Counted from the stretch's first letter, positions 8,755-18,010 are shown. The stretch is 64,000 nt of DNA from Mycobacterium sp. 3519A (GCF_900240945.1 NZ_OESG01000013.1:248001-312000); one strand, 5' to 3'. A program made the numbers and translations. The notes: generated by a model not told the origin, from the letters alone.

Positions 8755-9037
8755 GATCTGCCTCCGGTCTATGTGGGGCAGCGTCTCGACGGCGCCGCCG
8801 GACCACTTCATCGTCCTCCCACCGGCACGGCATGGCAATGGGAGCTGAAACGTGCTGTGCGCCCGCACAATACGCACTTCATAAGCAAGCGCAGCTAATG
8901 AGTTCAGCGGACCGCTGGGATGCGCCATCCTGTTACGGAGTAAGTGAATCTGCCCCGCCAGGACCCGTCGAATTTGTATGCTCTAGTTCGCTGTTCAAAT
9001 AGCAGTGCTAACGGCGTGTCGCTTCGGGGGTGGCAAC

Positions 9038-10360
9038 GTGGAGGCTTTGTTCACGAGTCAAGTCGGCGGGGCCGGCCTGCGCGATCGGATCCTCTCGGTG
9101 CTCCAGGACGCCGTCGATCTGGCCGGCGATCACCAGGTCGACGTCCACATCATGACGTTCTCCTTCACCGACGCCCAGATCGCCAACCGGCTTGTCGAGG
9201 CGGCACGCGCGCGGCCGAACCTGTCGATACGTCTGCTCGCCGACTGGAATCAGGGCGCCGAAGGCACCGGACGCAAAGTCCGCGCGTTGGCTGCGCTCGG
9301 ACTGCCCAACCTCGAGGTGAGGTACAAGAAGGACCAGCCGTACGTCTGGGACGCCGACGCCTGCCGGATGCGGTGGTCGTATCAGGCCAGCCGGGGCCTC
9401 CTGCACCACAAGACGTTGGCGGTGCTGGTCGACGGGCGGCCACGCACGCTGTTGTGCGGAAGCTTCAACTGGTCGAAACGATCGGCGAAGTCGTACGAGA
9501 ATCTCATCGCGTTCACCGCAGACGATCCCGCGTCGCTGAACCTGATGACCGCTGTCGAGCGGGAGTTCGAGGCGTTGTGGTGTGACGGCGCCGCCACGCT
9601 GTCGCCCGACGAGGTCCGCGCGCACTACGCCGCGGTTCTCAAGGAATACCAACAGGATTCGGCGCGTGACGCCGCATTGGTAGTCGGGGTGGCGTGCGGG
9701 TCGGGTGCTGCGCTCGAGATCCTGCGCGACGGGGACGCGCCCGACGGTGCAACGGGTTCGCCGTATGCGCAGATCGCCTTCAGTTCCCGCGCACCGGAAC
9801 AGGCCGAGGCCGCCGCCGGGTACGCCGAAGCCAACCGGCGCAACCGGTTCGAGATGTGCAAACCGTCGGGGAAGACCAAACAGGTCCCGGTGACGTTGTC
9901 GACGCTCGCGTTGGACACCATCGCCCGCGCGCAACCGGGCGAGCATCTGCTGGTGGCCATGTACGCGCTGTCTGTCCGGGTGCCCGAGTACGGCGAACTC
10001 CTGGCCGCGGCCCGCCGCGGGGTACGCCTGCTCATCGTGTTGGACGGCCACGCCGGTGTGCGCCCGCTGTCGCAATTGGCCGAGGCGGCATACGGAAAAG
10101 AGAAGCTGCCCATCCACCTTCGGGCCACCGGACGCAAGACCATGCACCAGAAGTACATCGTCCATCCCGAGAGCCGGACCGTGCTGACCGGCACCGCGAA
10201 CCTGTCGACCGACGCGTCGGACCGGCACAGCGAGCACCGGATCCTCTGGCGCGGCGACGCGCAAGCGACCGACGCGTTCGTCGCGGACTTCGAGACCATG
10301 TGGCAGCGGCTGGCCCCGCCGTTCAAGTCGCGTGCCGCCGCACCGGCGTACGGATCTTGA
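9038..10360 (+). CDS. Phospholipase D-like protein with two HKD motifs
   Basis: About 440 residues with two PLD half-sites. The first has Leu-His-His-Lys-Thr, then Cys-Gly-Ser-Phe-Asn-Trp-Ser near residue 140. The second has Met-His-Gln-Lys-Tyr, then Gly-Thr-Ala-Asn-Leu-Ser near residue 375. The order and spacing are those of PLD phosphodiesterases acting on phospholipids or nucleic acids. There is no signal peptide, so a cytoplasmic nuclease-like role is possible. GTG 9038 is preferred (GGGGGTGG upstream); an earlier GTG at 9005 is in frame. A terminator-like hairpin follows. Confidence 0.75.
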   Translation: MEALFTSQVGGAGLRDRILSVLQDAVDLAGDHQVDVHIMTFSFTDAQIANRLVEAARARPNLSIRLLADWNQGAEGTGRKVRALAALGLPNLEVRYKKDQPYVWDADACRMRWSYQASRGLLHHKTLAVLVDGRPRTLLCGSFNWSKRSAKSYENLIAFTADDPASLNLMTAVEREFEALWCDGAATLSPDEVRAHYAAVLKEYQQDSARDAALVVGVACGSGAALEILRDGDAPDGATGSPYAQIAFSSRAPEQAEAAAGYAEANRRNRFEMCKPSGKTKQVPVTLSTLALDTIARAQPGEHLLVAMYALSVRVPEYGELLAAARRGVRLLIVLDGHAGVRPLSQLAEAAYGKEKLPIHLRATGRKTMHQKYIVHPESRTVLTGTANLSTDASDRHSEHRILWRGDAQATDAFVADFETMWQRLAPPFKSRAAAPAYGS

Positions 10361-10364
10361 CGTA

Positions 10365-10387
10365 ACGCCCAGGCTGGGCGTAGCTTT
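10365..10387 (+). terminator. Hairpin followed by T-run after the PLD gene
   Basis: A 7-bp stem ACGCCCA / TGGGCGT with a GGC loop (10365-10381) is followed by AGCTTTT. It lies just past the stop of the PLD gene and before the lanthipeptide operon, as expected for an intrinsic terminator. Confidence 0.5.
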
Positions 10388-10484
10388 TCGGCTAGCGAGA
10401 CGGCCGCCGCGTCGTTCCCGTTGTTAATGATTAGTGCTTACGCCGGGTCATTCTTCCTCACCTCAACCGTGAAGCGCGTAGGCG

Positions 10485-11195
10485 ATGTCGTCAGTCATGT
10501 GTCTGCTGCTGTATGGCAGTCGCGCGCGCGGAGACTTTGACGCTGACTCTGACGTCGACCTGACCGCGATCACCGCGGATGACGCACCCACGCCGGTGTC
10601 GTTCGGACGGGCCACGGTGATGGCCGAACCGCTCGACGATGCGCTGCGCGCCGCCCGGTCGGGCAGCCTGTTCGCCTACCACCTGGTGTCTGAGGGCAGG
10701 GTGTTGTTCGAGTCCGAGCCGGTGTTCGCACGAATCCAGCGAGCCTTCCAGTTCCGCGACGACTACACCCCGGTCATCAAAGACTGCGCAGAGGCCGGCT
10801 GGTTTTTGGTGCGACATCACGAGAAGGCCACCGACGCACGCAAATTCAACCATGCAGTCGCATGGTGCACCCGAGAGATGCTCATCGCCAAGGCGGCGAT
10901 GGTGCGAGAACCCGTCTTCTCCGCCGACGGTCTGGCCGAGTTCGTCGGGTGTGCCGCCGTCGCGCCGGTGATCCGCGGCAAGCGCAGCTCGGTCATCGAC
11001 CCGGAGGTTGTGCGGCAATTCCGAGGCATCCTCGACGAATTCGGCACGCCGGAACCGACGCCGCTGCCCTCCATGCTTACCGCCGAGCGCAGGTTTCGGG
11101 ACGCTCGAAACTCCGCTGGCGTGATCGCGATGCGCGCCTTCCGCAACCCCACCGACACGGATATCAAAGGCAGGGAACATGTCTCAGCTCGATGA
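10485..11195 (+). CDS. MNT-type nucleotidyltransferase with HEPN-like helical C-terminus
   Basis: A 236-residue protein. Gly-Ser-Arg-Ala-Arg-Gly-Asp followed by Asp-Ser-Asp-Val-Asp-Leu is the Gly-Ser...Asp-x-Asp signature of minimal nucleotidyltransferases, placed unusually close to the N-terminus (residue ~11). An in-frame stop at 10479 rules out a longer start. The rest is helical, with Lys-Phe-Asn-His-Ala-Val-Ala-Trp-Cys-Thr-Arg-Glu, like HEPN-type partners. It overlaps the lanthipeptide precursor by 17 bp and is probably first in that operon. It could modify or regulate the peptide machinery, or be an unrelated MNT/HEPN module; no direct evidence decides. Confidence 0.65.
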   Translation: MSSVMCLLLYGSRARGDFDADSDVDLTAITADDAPTPVSFGRATVMAEPLDDALRAARSGSLFAYHLVSEGRVLFESEPVFARIQRAFQFRDDYTPVIKDCAEAGWFLVRHHEKATDARKFNHAVAWCTREMLIAKAAMVREPVFSADGLAEFVGCAAVAPVIRGKRSSVIDPEVVRQFRGILDEFGTPEPTPLPSMLTAERRFRDARNSAGVIAMRAFRNPTDTDIKGREHVSAR

Positions 11196-11481
11196 TCAGT
11201 TCGACCTCGACATCCGGTTGGCCCCGTTCGTGCGTCCGCTCGCCACGTTGACCGAAGAGATGCGTGACACTGGCGGGTGGGAGTGCTATTCCGTCGACGC
11301 GAGCTGCGGCGAGACCTGCCCGTGCAGCACCGTCGAGACCTGCGATCAACGCCTGGAGGACTGCGGCTACCCGTTCACCTACCCGGGGAACTATTGCGAG
11401 GACCAATCCGACGGCTGCGGTGAGACTGGGGGCACCTGCGTCAACTGCCCCGATCCCGGCACCGATGGGTGCGACGGCTAG
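11179..11481 (+). CDS. FxLD-family lanthipeptide precursor, Cys-rich
   Basis: A 100-residue RiPP precursor. The leader has Phe-Asp-Leu-Asp at residues 8-11, the FxLD motif that gives this actinobacterial class I lanthipeptide family its name (analogous to the FNLD motif recognised by LanB). The core, from about residue 34, holds 11 Cys (36, 43, 47, 49, 55, 62, 73, 80, 87, 90, 98) and 11 Ser/Thr after Cys36. It is acidic and rich in Gly and Pro. GGCAGGGAAC before the ATG is a good ribosome site. It sits six bases upstream of the LanC gene. The leader cleavage point cannot be seen. Confidence 0.85.
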   Translation: MSQLDDQFDLDIRLAPFVRPLATLTEEMRDTGGWECYSVDASCGETCPCSTVETCDQRLEDCGYPFTYPGNYCEDQSDGCGETGGTCVNCPDPGTDGCDG

Positions 11482-11487
11482 ACGCCC

Positions 11488-12693
11488 GTGGACGCGCTGA
11501 CCGTTGCCGTCGACACCGCGCGGCGGCTGCGCGCAGACCCAGGCGCAGCCGGCTTATGGGGAGGGTGCGCCGGGTTGGCGGTGCTGGCGGCGGCCCTGGA
11601 CACGGTGGAGCCCGAATGTGGTTGGGATGGCGTCGGGTTCGATTATTTGCGCCATGCGGTCCGCGGCATGGAAGCGGATCCGAAGCCGGCGGTCGGACTG
11701 GGTGGCCTCGCTGGCTTGGCCACCGCGGCATCGCTGCTGTCCCGTGACGGCAGGCGGTACGACACGCTGTTGACCACACTGGACACCGCGATCGTCGACC
11801 GCGTCGGGCAGGTGTCCGACGGTGTGCTGCAGTCACGACCACACGGCGTCCCGGTGTCGCTGTTCGACGTGATCACCGGATTGGCCGGAGCCGGACGGTA
11901 TCTACTCGGCCGAACGTCAGCACCCTGTCGGGCGGCGCTGGAGAAGCTATTGCGTGCGCTGGTGTATCTCTCGGAGGACGGTGGGGACGCGGTTCCGCAT
12001 TGGCACACCACCTTCAATCACTCGACCGACAACCTGCGCGCGAACTATCCCGATCGTCACGTCAATCTCGGTCTCGCGCATGGGATTCCGGGGCCGCTCG
12101 CACTGCTGTCGCTGGCCGCCAGTGAAGATGTCGAGGTTACCGGTCAACGCGACGCGATCATTCGCACCGCCGACCGGATCGTGCACGCGCAGTGTCGCGA
12201 CGAATGGGGGGTCGGCTTCCCGGTGGCCGCCGCGTTGACACAAACGACCGCGTCACCGGCGCGTTCAGCGTGGTGCTACGGGTCGCCGGGGGTGGCGCGA
12301 GCACTGTGGCTTGCCGGGGCGGCGACGGGCCGGTCCGACTACCGCAATCTTGCGGTGGCCGCGATGACCGCTGTGTTCAAGAGGCCCATCCCGCAGCGGC
12401 GGATCGATTCGCCCACGCTGTGTCACGGTGTGGCAGGCCTGCTTCAGATCACCCTGCGCTTCTCGCGCGACGGCGCAGGATCAGCCTTCTCGGCTGCCGC
12501 TGAGCAACTCACCACACAACTGCTCGACGCCCACGAACCCGACGGTCGGTTCGGCTACCGCGATCTCAAGCCGACAGGCGAACACATCGACAATCCCGGC
12601 CTGTTGGAAGGTGCGGCAGGCGTGGCGCTGGTCTTGCTGACCGCGGCCACGCCGGTGGAGCCGATCTGGGACCGGGTCCTGATGTTGTCATGA
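11488..12693 (+). CDS. lanC: LanC-like lanthionine cyclase
   Basis: A 401-residue protein with the repeated Gly-rich helices of the LanC toroid. Zinc ligands are visible as Trp-Cys-Tyr-Gly-Ser-Pro-Gly (residue ~266) and Leu-Cys-His-Gly-Val-Ala-Gly (~310). The catalytic histidine region is Gly-Leu-Ala-His-Gly-Ile-Pro-Gly (~197). LanC adds cysteine thiols to dehydrated Ser/Thr of the precursor, forming (methyl)lanthionine rings. GTG start; its stop overlaps the LanB start (ATGA), so the two are translationally coupled. Confidence 0.85.
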   Translation: MDALTVAVDTARRLRADPGAAGLWGGCAGLAVLAAALDTVEPECGWDGVGFDYLRHAVRGMEADPKPAVGLGGLAGLATAASLLSRDGRRYDTLLTTLDTAIVDRVGQVSDGVLQSRPHGVPVSLFDVITGLAGAGRYLLGRTSAPCRAALEKLLRALVYLSEDGGDAVPHWHTTFNHSTDNLRANYPDRHVNLGLAHGIPGPLALLSLAASEDVEVTGQRDAIIRTADRIVHAQCRDEWGVGFPVAAALTQTTASPARSAWCYGSPGVARALWLAGAATGRSDYRNLAVAAMTAVFKRPIPQRRIDSPTLCHGVAGLLQITLRFSRDGAGSAFSAAAEQLTTQLLDAHEPDGRFGYRDLKPTGEHIDNPGLLEGAAGVALVLLTAATPVEPIWDRVLMLS

Positions 12694-15656
12694 CGCTGTA
12701 CGAACCGTTGGATTTCGCGGTGGTCCGGGCGCCGCTACTGCCCGTCGACACACTCGACGCGTGCACTGGAGACTTGCGCGGCGCGCTGACGAGCGAGGCG
12801 CGCTCAGCACTCGCGGTGGCGAGCATGACGTTCAGCGACGCGCTGGCCAAGGACGGCGTCGGCCCGCTGCGCCCACGCACCGAATCCACGTTGCGCCGAT
12901 ACCTCATCCGGATGTCTACGCGGCCAACGCCGCTGGGCTTGTTCGCGGGGGTGGGCCTGGCCAGTTGGGGTGAGCGCACCGACATCGAACTGATCGCCGA
13001 TCATCGGCCACGGCGCACCCGCCCGGACGCGGGCTGGCTGATGACGCTTGTGGATCGTGCGGAATCCGATCCGCGGATCCGCCGACAGCTGTGTGTCCGG
13101 GCGAACCCGCTGGCGCTGGCGCGGGCCGGACGGATCTTCCTCGCCGAGAGGGCGTCCCGTGACAACGGCGCGGCGCTGTCGGTGTCGGTGCGGGCCACCG
13201 ACGTGGTCAAGCGGACCATGGCGGCGGCACGGACACCGATCCGCTTCGACGACCTGACAGCGCATCTGCTCGAGACGACGCCAGGAGCGACGGTCGAGCA
13301 AGTGACCACGTTGGTGGATCGGCTGTGTGAGCAGACGCTGTTGCTGACTGATCTGCATCCTCCGTTGACGGTTGCCTCGCCGGCGCGCTACGTGCTGGAG
13401 AAGTTGACGTCCATCCCTGCTGCGGGGCCGGTCCGCGCACAGCTTTCCGACGTTCTAGAGGCTGCCGACCAGTGGGATGCCGAGCAGTCACCGGACGAAG
13501 CAGGTTTCCGGACGCTGACAGCGCGGGCGAACGATGCGGTAACGGCGGAAGATGCGCCGCTGCAGGTGGATTCGGCGCTCAGTTTCGCTTCCGCCACGGT
13601 GTCGAAGCGCATCGCCATCGACGCGGCGCGCGCGGCGGAGTTGTTGCTTCGGGTGAGTCGCAGTGCGCGTGGGCCCGCGACGTTGGAAACGTACCGGCGG
13701 ATGTTCGAGCAGCGGTACGGGGGACATCGCGAGGTGCCGCTGGTCGAGATGGTCGATCCGCACGTAGGCATCGGGCCGCTGCCGCTCACAGCGTCGGGTG
13801 AACCGGGTGGTCGGAATCAGGTGCTCGTGGATTTGGCGGCGGAGGCGTTGCGCAGCAGGAGTCGCGAGGTCTTCCTGGACGACAACGTAATTGAGCAGCT
13901 CGCCACCGGTGACATGTCGGCGACCGGGGTGCCGCTGTCGCTCGACGTCGATGTCGTGGTTTCGGCGGAATCACGGGAGGCGATCGACGCCGGTGAGTAC
14001 GACCTCGTGGTAGGCCCAAGCATCGGCAGCGGGGCGGCCGGGCGGATGCTGGGCCGGTTCGCGGATTTCGTGCCGGACGCGCCGAAGGCGTTGGCGCAGG
14101 TGGCCGCCGCCGAGGCGGAACGCGCACCGGGGCAGGTGATCGCCGAACTGATCTATCAGCCGAGGGCGCGCAGATTGGGCAACGTGTCCACGCGGCCGAA
14201 TCCGCGGCGCTACGAGATCGCGATCGACGTGCCGGCCAGCACCGATGCCGAGCACACCATCGGAGCCGACGAACTGGTGGTGGGTGTGCGTGACGGCAGG
14301 TTCCGGGTGCGGTGGACGCGCACCGGCGAAGAGGTGATGGTCACCGCTGGCCATATGCTCACGTCGACGCGCGCACCGGCCGTCGCCCGGTTCCTCTCCG
14401 AGGTGGGGCGCCATCAGACACGGCAACTCAATGCGTTCTCGTGGGGACCGGCGGCGTCGTTCCCGTTTCTGCCGCGGGTGCGGTGCGGGCGGATCGTGTT
14501 GTCGTTGGCGCAGTGGCGATTGCGCGCGGACGACTTCGTGTCGGGGCTCGACGATGCGGCGGCGTTCCGCACCGAACTCGATGTGTGGCGGGCACGGTGG
14601 GATGCCCCGGCCGCGGTGGTGGTCGCGGCCGGCGATCACCGGCTGACGCTGGATCTGACGCGAGACGCGGAGGAACTACGTCGAGAGTTGCGGATCCGCG
14701 GTTCACTTGTTGTCCAAGAACAATTCCCGGGACCGGACCGCACCTGGTTACCCGACAGCGCCGGCCGTCGATTCGCGGCCGAGTTCGTGGTTCCGCTGAT
14801 CCGCCGCGCGCCGACGCCGGCGCCGCCCACGGGCCCGGTGGGTGGCTGGCGAGCGGACTTGAGGCCGCCGGGCAGCGATTGGTTGTTTGTGAAGTTGTAC
14901 TCCCCTGCGGATCTGGAAGAGGAGTTGCTCAGGGGACCGGTGCGGGCATTGACGCGGGAGGTGGCGGGGGAGGGCTTCGGTGAGTGGTTCTTCATTCGAT
15001 ACAGCGATCCGCGCAGGCACATTCGGTTGCGGTTCCGCGGCGACCCCGAGCGCTTGCTGAGGGACTTGCTGCCGCGGATCACGGCGTGGGCGTCGGAGTT
15101 GACCAATGTTGGTATGTGCGAACGATTCTCGATCGACACATACGAGCGGGAGTTGGATCGGTTCGGAGGGCCGGACGGCCTGGCGGCGTCGGAGGAGTTC
15201 TTCTGCGCGGACAGTGTGGTGGTGAGCGATTTGTTGGCTTGTCCCGTGATGGAGCCATTGCCGACTGCGGTGATAACTGTCGACGCGATATTGCGGGGAT
15301 TGGGGATGGACAGACAGGACCGAGGCCTATGGTGCGCGGCCAGATCGGGAGCCAAGTCTGAGTCCGGTGCGGATTATCGGGAATGGAAGCAGCTCTTACG
15401 GCCGATGCTTGCCGGCGGCACCGCACCGCCACCGCTCGACGGCGTTTTGGGTCGACTTCGAACGGCGAGCGCCCAACTGCACAACGCCACAACAAAACTC
15501 CACGGCGCGGGGCGTATGTCATGCGCGCCGATTGACCTGTATGGCAGCCTCGTACATCTACACCTGAACCGACTGCTGGGAGCCGACCGGGCCACCGAAC
15601 GTCGGGTGTATGGGCTGTTGGGACGGCTATTGCACGGCCTCACTGTGCGGCATTGA
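12690..15656 (+). CDS. lanB: Full-length lantibiotic dehydratase (LanB)
   Basis: A 988-residue class I dehydratase. Near residue 70 it has Arg-Tyr-Leu-Ile-Arg-Met-Ser-Thr-Arg-Pro-Thr-Pro-Leu-Gly-Leu-Phe-Ala-Gly, the family N-terminal signature. The last ~270 residues are the SpaB-C (thiopeptide-type elimination) domain, recognisable from Trp-Leu-Phe-Val-Lys-Leu-Tyr and Phe-Phe-Ile-Arg-Tyr-x-Asp-Pro-x-x-His-Ile-Arg-Leu-Arg. LanB glutamylates Ser/Thr with glutamyl-tRNA and eliminates glutamate to give dehydroamino acids. Both activities are in one chain. It is the last gene of the cluster; no transporter or leader protease gene follows. Confidence 0.9.
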   Translation: MTLYEPLDFAVVRAPLLPVDTLDACTGDLRGALTSEARSALAVASMTFSDALAKDGVGPLRPRTESTLRRYLIRMSTRPTPLGLFAGVGLASWGERTDIELIADHRPRRTRPDAGWLMTLVDRAESDPRIRRQLCVRANPLALARAGRIFLAERASRDNGAALSVSVRATDVVKRTMAAARTPIRFDDLTAHLLETTPGATVEQVTTLVDRLCEQTLLLTDLHPPLTVASPARYVLEKLTSIPAAGPVRAQLSDVLEAADQWDAEQSPDEAGFRTLTARANDAVTAEDAPLQVDSALSFASATVSKRIAIDAARAAELLLRVSRSARGPATLETYRRMFEQRYGGHREVPLVEMVDPHVGIGPLPLTASGEPGGRNQVLVDLAAEALRSRSREVFLDDNVIEQLATGDMSATGVPLSLDVDVVVSAESREAIDAGEYDLVVGPSIGSGAAGRMLGRFADFVPDAPKALAQVAAAEAERAPGQVIAELIYQPRARRLGNVSTRPNPRRYEIAIDVPASTDAEHTIGADELVVGVRDGRFRVRWTRTGEEVMVTAGHMLTSTRAPAVARFLSEVGRHQTRQLNAFSWGPAASFPFLPRVRCGRIVLSLAQWRLRADDFVSGLDDAAAFRTELDVWRARWDAPAAVVVAAGDHRLTLDLTRDAEELRRELRIRGSLVVQEQFPGPDRTWLPDSAGRRFAAEFVVPLIRRAPTPAPPTGPVGGWRADLRPPGSDWLFVKLYSPADLEEELLRGPVRALTREVAGEGFGEWFFIRYSDPRRHIRLRFRGDPERLLRDLLPRITAWASELTNVGMCERFSIDTYERELDRFGGPDGLAASEEFFCADSVVVSDLLACPVMEPLPTAVITVDAILRGLGMDRQDRGLWCAARSGAKSESGADYREWKQLLRPMLAGGTAPPPLDGVLGRLRTASAQLHNATTKLHGAGRMSCAPIDLYGSLVHLHLNRLLGADRATERRVYGLLGRLLHGLTVRH

Positions 15657-15953
15657 GCCGCATTCCCATGGTCGGAGAATTTGCACGCGTCTCTCGGTCA
15701 GCAGCGGACGAATCTTCGCGACGACAATGTCTTGGTAGTGGTCCGATGCCTGATGTGCCGCAAGCGCGTCCTCGTCGCGGTACCGCTCGATGAGCACGAT
15801 GCCGGTAGGATCGTCCCGCTGCTGAAAGATTTCGTAGCCTTCACAACCCGGTTCGGCCAAGGATCGAGGGCGTAGGTCGGCCAGTAGGTCTCGGACCGTG
15901 TCGATTGACTCCTCGGTGGTTTGCCAATCCGCCACCACCACAACTGATGTCAC
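15627..15953 (-). CDS. ABM (antibiotic biosynthesis monooxygenase-like) domain protein
   Basis: A 108-residue protein: Ala-Asp-Trp near the start, Glu-Pro-Gly-Cys-Glu-Gly-Tyr-Glu-Ile-Phe, Arg-Tyr-Arg-Asp-Glu-Asp-Ala-Leu-Ala-Ala-His, and Ser-Asp-His-Tyr. This is the classical ABM/YgiN quinol monooxygenase-like pattern. The GTG at 15953 overlaps the stop of the upstream DJ-1 gene (GTGA), so the two are translated together. Its role in quinone or electrophile handling is an inference from the pairing with a DJ-1 protein. Confidence 0.75.
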   Translation of the reverse strand: MTSVVVVADWQTTEESIDTVRDLLADLRPRSLAEPGCEGYEIFQQRDDPTGIVLIERYRDEDALAAHQASDHYQDIVVAKIRPLLTERRVQILRPWECGSMPHSEAVQ

Positions 15954-16627
15954 GGGATCATCTTCAGCGCTTCGACCAATGCCTCGCCCACCAACGCCCC
16001 CGATTGTGGATTCTGTCCGGTGATCAGGCGGCCGTCGACGACGACTTTCGGCTGCCACGGATCGGTCGCTTCATAGAGCGCGCCTTCCGCCCGCAGGTCC
16101 GTCTCGAGGTCGAACGGGATGTCCTGATCGGCATAACCGTCTTCCTCGGCGGTGGAGAAAGAGGTGAGCTTGCGACCGCGCACCAGCGGTGTGCCGTCAT
16201 CGAGCGTGACCCCGAGAAATGCCGACGGACCGTGGCACACGGCCGAGACGATCATGCCCGCGTTCCAGGCGCGAATGACGGTGGATTGCACCTCCGGGTT
16301 GCGCGCGATGTCGACCAGTGGACCGAGACCGCCAGGGAAGAAGACCGCGTCGTAGTCGAGCACATCCACGTCCGACAGCCTGCGACTGCGGGAGAGCCGC
16401 CGGTAGGCCTTCGTGTCGAGGAAGTCGGTCTGGCTCGTGTCGTCACCGTCGAATCCGTCCTCCGGCGGCTTCCCCCCTTGCGGTGTAGCGAACTCGACCG
16501 CGATACCGGCACGGTCCAGCGCCTGGACCGGATGGGCGATCTCGGGAAAGAAGAATCCCGTCGGCCGATGGTGCGGACCGATGTGCGCGGCGTTGGTTGC
16601 GACAAACAGTACGTATGGAACACCCAC
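15950..16627 (-). CDS. DJ-1/PfpI family protein (glyoxalase III/Hsp31-like)
   Basis: A 225-residue protein with the nucleophile elbow Ala-Val-Cys-His-Gly-Pro-Ser, an early Gly-Phe-Phe-Phe-Pro-Glu glutamate segment, and Phe-Phe-Pro-Gly-Gly-Leu-Gly-Pro. These match the Hsp31-type branch with glyoxalase/deglycase activity on methylglyoxal-type aldehydes. GTG 16627 is preceded by AAGGAGAAGG, an excellent ribosome site; earlier in-frame starts (16732) would add an Arg-rich stretch foreign to the family. First gene of a two-gene operon with the ABM protein. Confidence 0.8.
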   Translation of the reverse strand: MGVPYVLFVATNAAHIGPHHRPTGFFFPEIAHPVQALDRAGIAVEFATPQGGKPPEDGFDGDDTSQTDFLDTKAYRRLSRSRRLSDVDVLDYDAVFFPGGLGPLVDIARNPEVQSTVIRAWNAGMIVSAVCHGPSAFLGVTLDDGTPLVRGRKLTSFSTAEEDGYADQDIPFDLETDLRAEGALYEATDPWQPKVVVDGRLITGQNPQSGALVGEALVEALKMIP

Positions 16628-16917
16628 GACCTTCTCCTTGACCTGCGATATCCGACCGTCGGACCTCCGCAGCACACCACGAACGCGCGGATCCGGGCGC
16701 GCTCCGCTCGGGTTCCCGCGCGGAACGGACAATCGCCGAGCAGGAATGGGCTATCGGGCTGCCGCCGCCGATGCGGCGCGGGCATGGTCGGTCGATCACC
16801 AAGCCGGACTGTGCGTCCAGCGCGCCGAACGGTTTCTCGCCGGACTCGGCTGACCGTCCGTGCGGTGATCCACTGCCCGTCAACTGATCGTCAACTGCTT
16901 CCGAATACGTTCGGCAC

Positions 16918-17991
16918 ATGCAGACGATGCGCGCGGCACGGATCCATCGCTTCAACCAACCGTTGGAGGTCGACGAAGTTCCAGTCCCCGATGCGGGGCC
17001 GAATCAGGTGCTGATCAAGGTCGCGGCGGCGGGGATGTGCCGCAGTGACTACCAGCTTCTGGATGGCTACTTCCGAGACGGCTCGCCCGTGGAGTTGCCG
17101 TTCATCCCGGGACATGAGGTTGCCGGCAACATCGCGGCATTGGGTTCTGCGGTGCCGGCGTCGGCGGGACTCTCCGAAGGCGACCCGATTGTGGTGGACC
17201 CGAACTGGGGCGACGGGACCTGTCGGCAGTGTCATGAGGGGAACGAACAGCTCTGTAGTGGTGGGCAACTCGTCGGATTCGGACCCGACGGTGGCTTTGC
17301 CGAGTACATGCTGGCGCCGTACGACCATGTCATCTCGGTGGCTGACCAACCGGACGCGCGACTGGAGAATCTTGCGCCGCTGACCGACGCGGGGATCACG
17401 CCGTATCGCGGGATGAAGAAGTTGCGCGACGCGGGCAAGCTGGGCGCCGGACGCACCGTGGTGATCAACGGGGTCGGCGGCCTCGGCGGGTACGGCGTGC
17501 AGTATGCCCGGCTCTTCGGTGGCGGAGCGACGGTCGTGGCATTCGCGCGAAGCGATGAGAAGCTCGCGGTGGCAACGGAGAACGGCGCGCATCACACGGT
17601 GAACGTGCGCGACAAGTCTGTCGAGAATGTGCAGGACGAACTCGAGGGGCTCACGGGCCGGCGCACTGTTGATGCAGTGCTGGACTGCGCCGGATCACCG
17701 GAGTCGTTGGGGTTGGCGGCGGCCATTCTGGCGACGGAAGGTGCGCTGTCTCAGGTCGGCTTGATGGGGCGGCGTGTCGAACTTCCGCTGTTTCCGTTCG
17801 TCAGTGGAGAGAAGTCCTACTTCGGGTCGTTCTGGGGCAACCACAACGACCTCACGGAGGTCCTTGCGCTCGCGAGCCAGGGGTTGATCAAACACAACGT
17901 GGTCACCACCAAACTCGACGATGTCAACACGAATCTAGAAGCGCTCGGTCGCGGCGACATCGTCGGGCGCGCGGTGATCGTCTTCGACTGA
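16918..17991 (+). CDS. Zinc-type MDR alcohol dehydrogenase
   Basis: A 357-residue medium-chain dehydrogenase. It has Gly-Met-Cys-Arg-Ser-Asp and Pro-Gly-His-Glu for the catalytic zinc, a structural-zinc loop with only three clear cysteines (Thr-Cys-Arg-Gln-Cys-His-Glu-Gly-Asn-Glu-Gln-Leu-Cys), and the NAD(P) motif Gly-Gly-Val-Gly-Gly-Leu-Gly. It oxidises an alcohol or reduces an aldehyde in the cytoplasm; the substrate is unknown. It leads a probable three-gene unit with an alpha/beta hydrolase and an AraC regulator, 19 bp before the hydrolase. Confidence 0.8.
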   Translation: MQTMRAARIHRFNQPLEVDEVPVPDAGPNQVLIKVAAAGMCRSDYQLLDGYFRDGSPVELPFIPGHEVAGNIAALGSAVPASAGLSEGDPIVVDPNWGDGTCRQCHEGNEQLCSGGQLVGFGPDGGFAEYMLAPYDHVISVADQPDARLENLAPLTDAGITPYRGMKKLRDAGKLGAGRTVVINGVGGLGGYGVQYARLFGGGATVVAFARSDEKLAVATENGAHHTVNVRDKSVENVQDELEGLTGRRTVDAVLDCAGSPESLGLAAAILATEGALSQVGLMGRRVELPLFPFVSGEKSYFGSFWGNHNDLTEVLALASQGLIKHNVVTTKLDDVNTNLEALGRGDIVGRAVIVFD

Positions 17992-18010
17992 AACCGGTAG
18001 GGAGCAGTGC

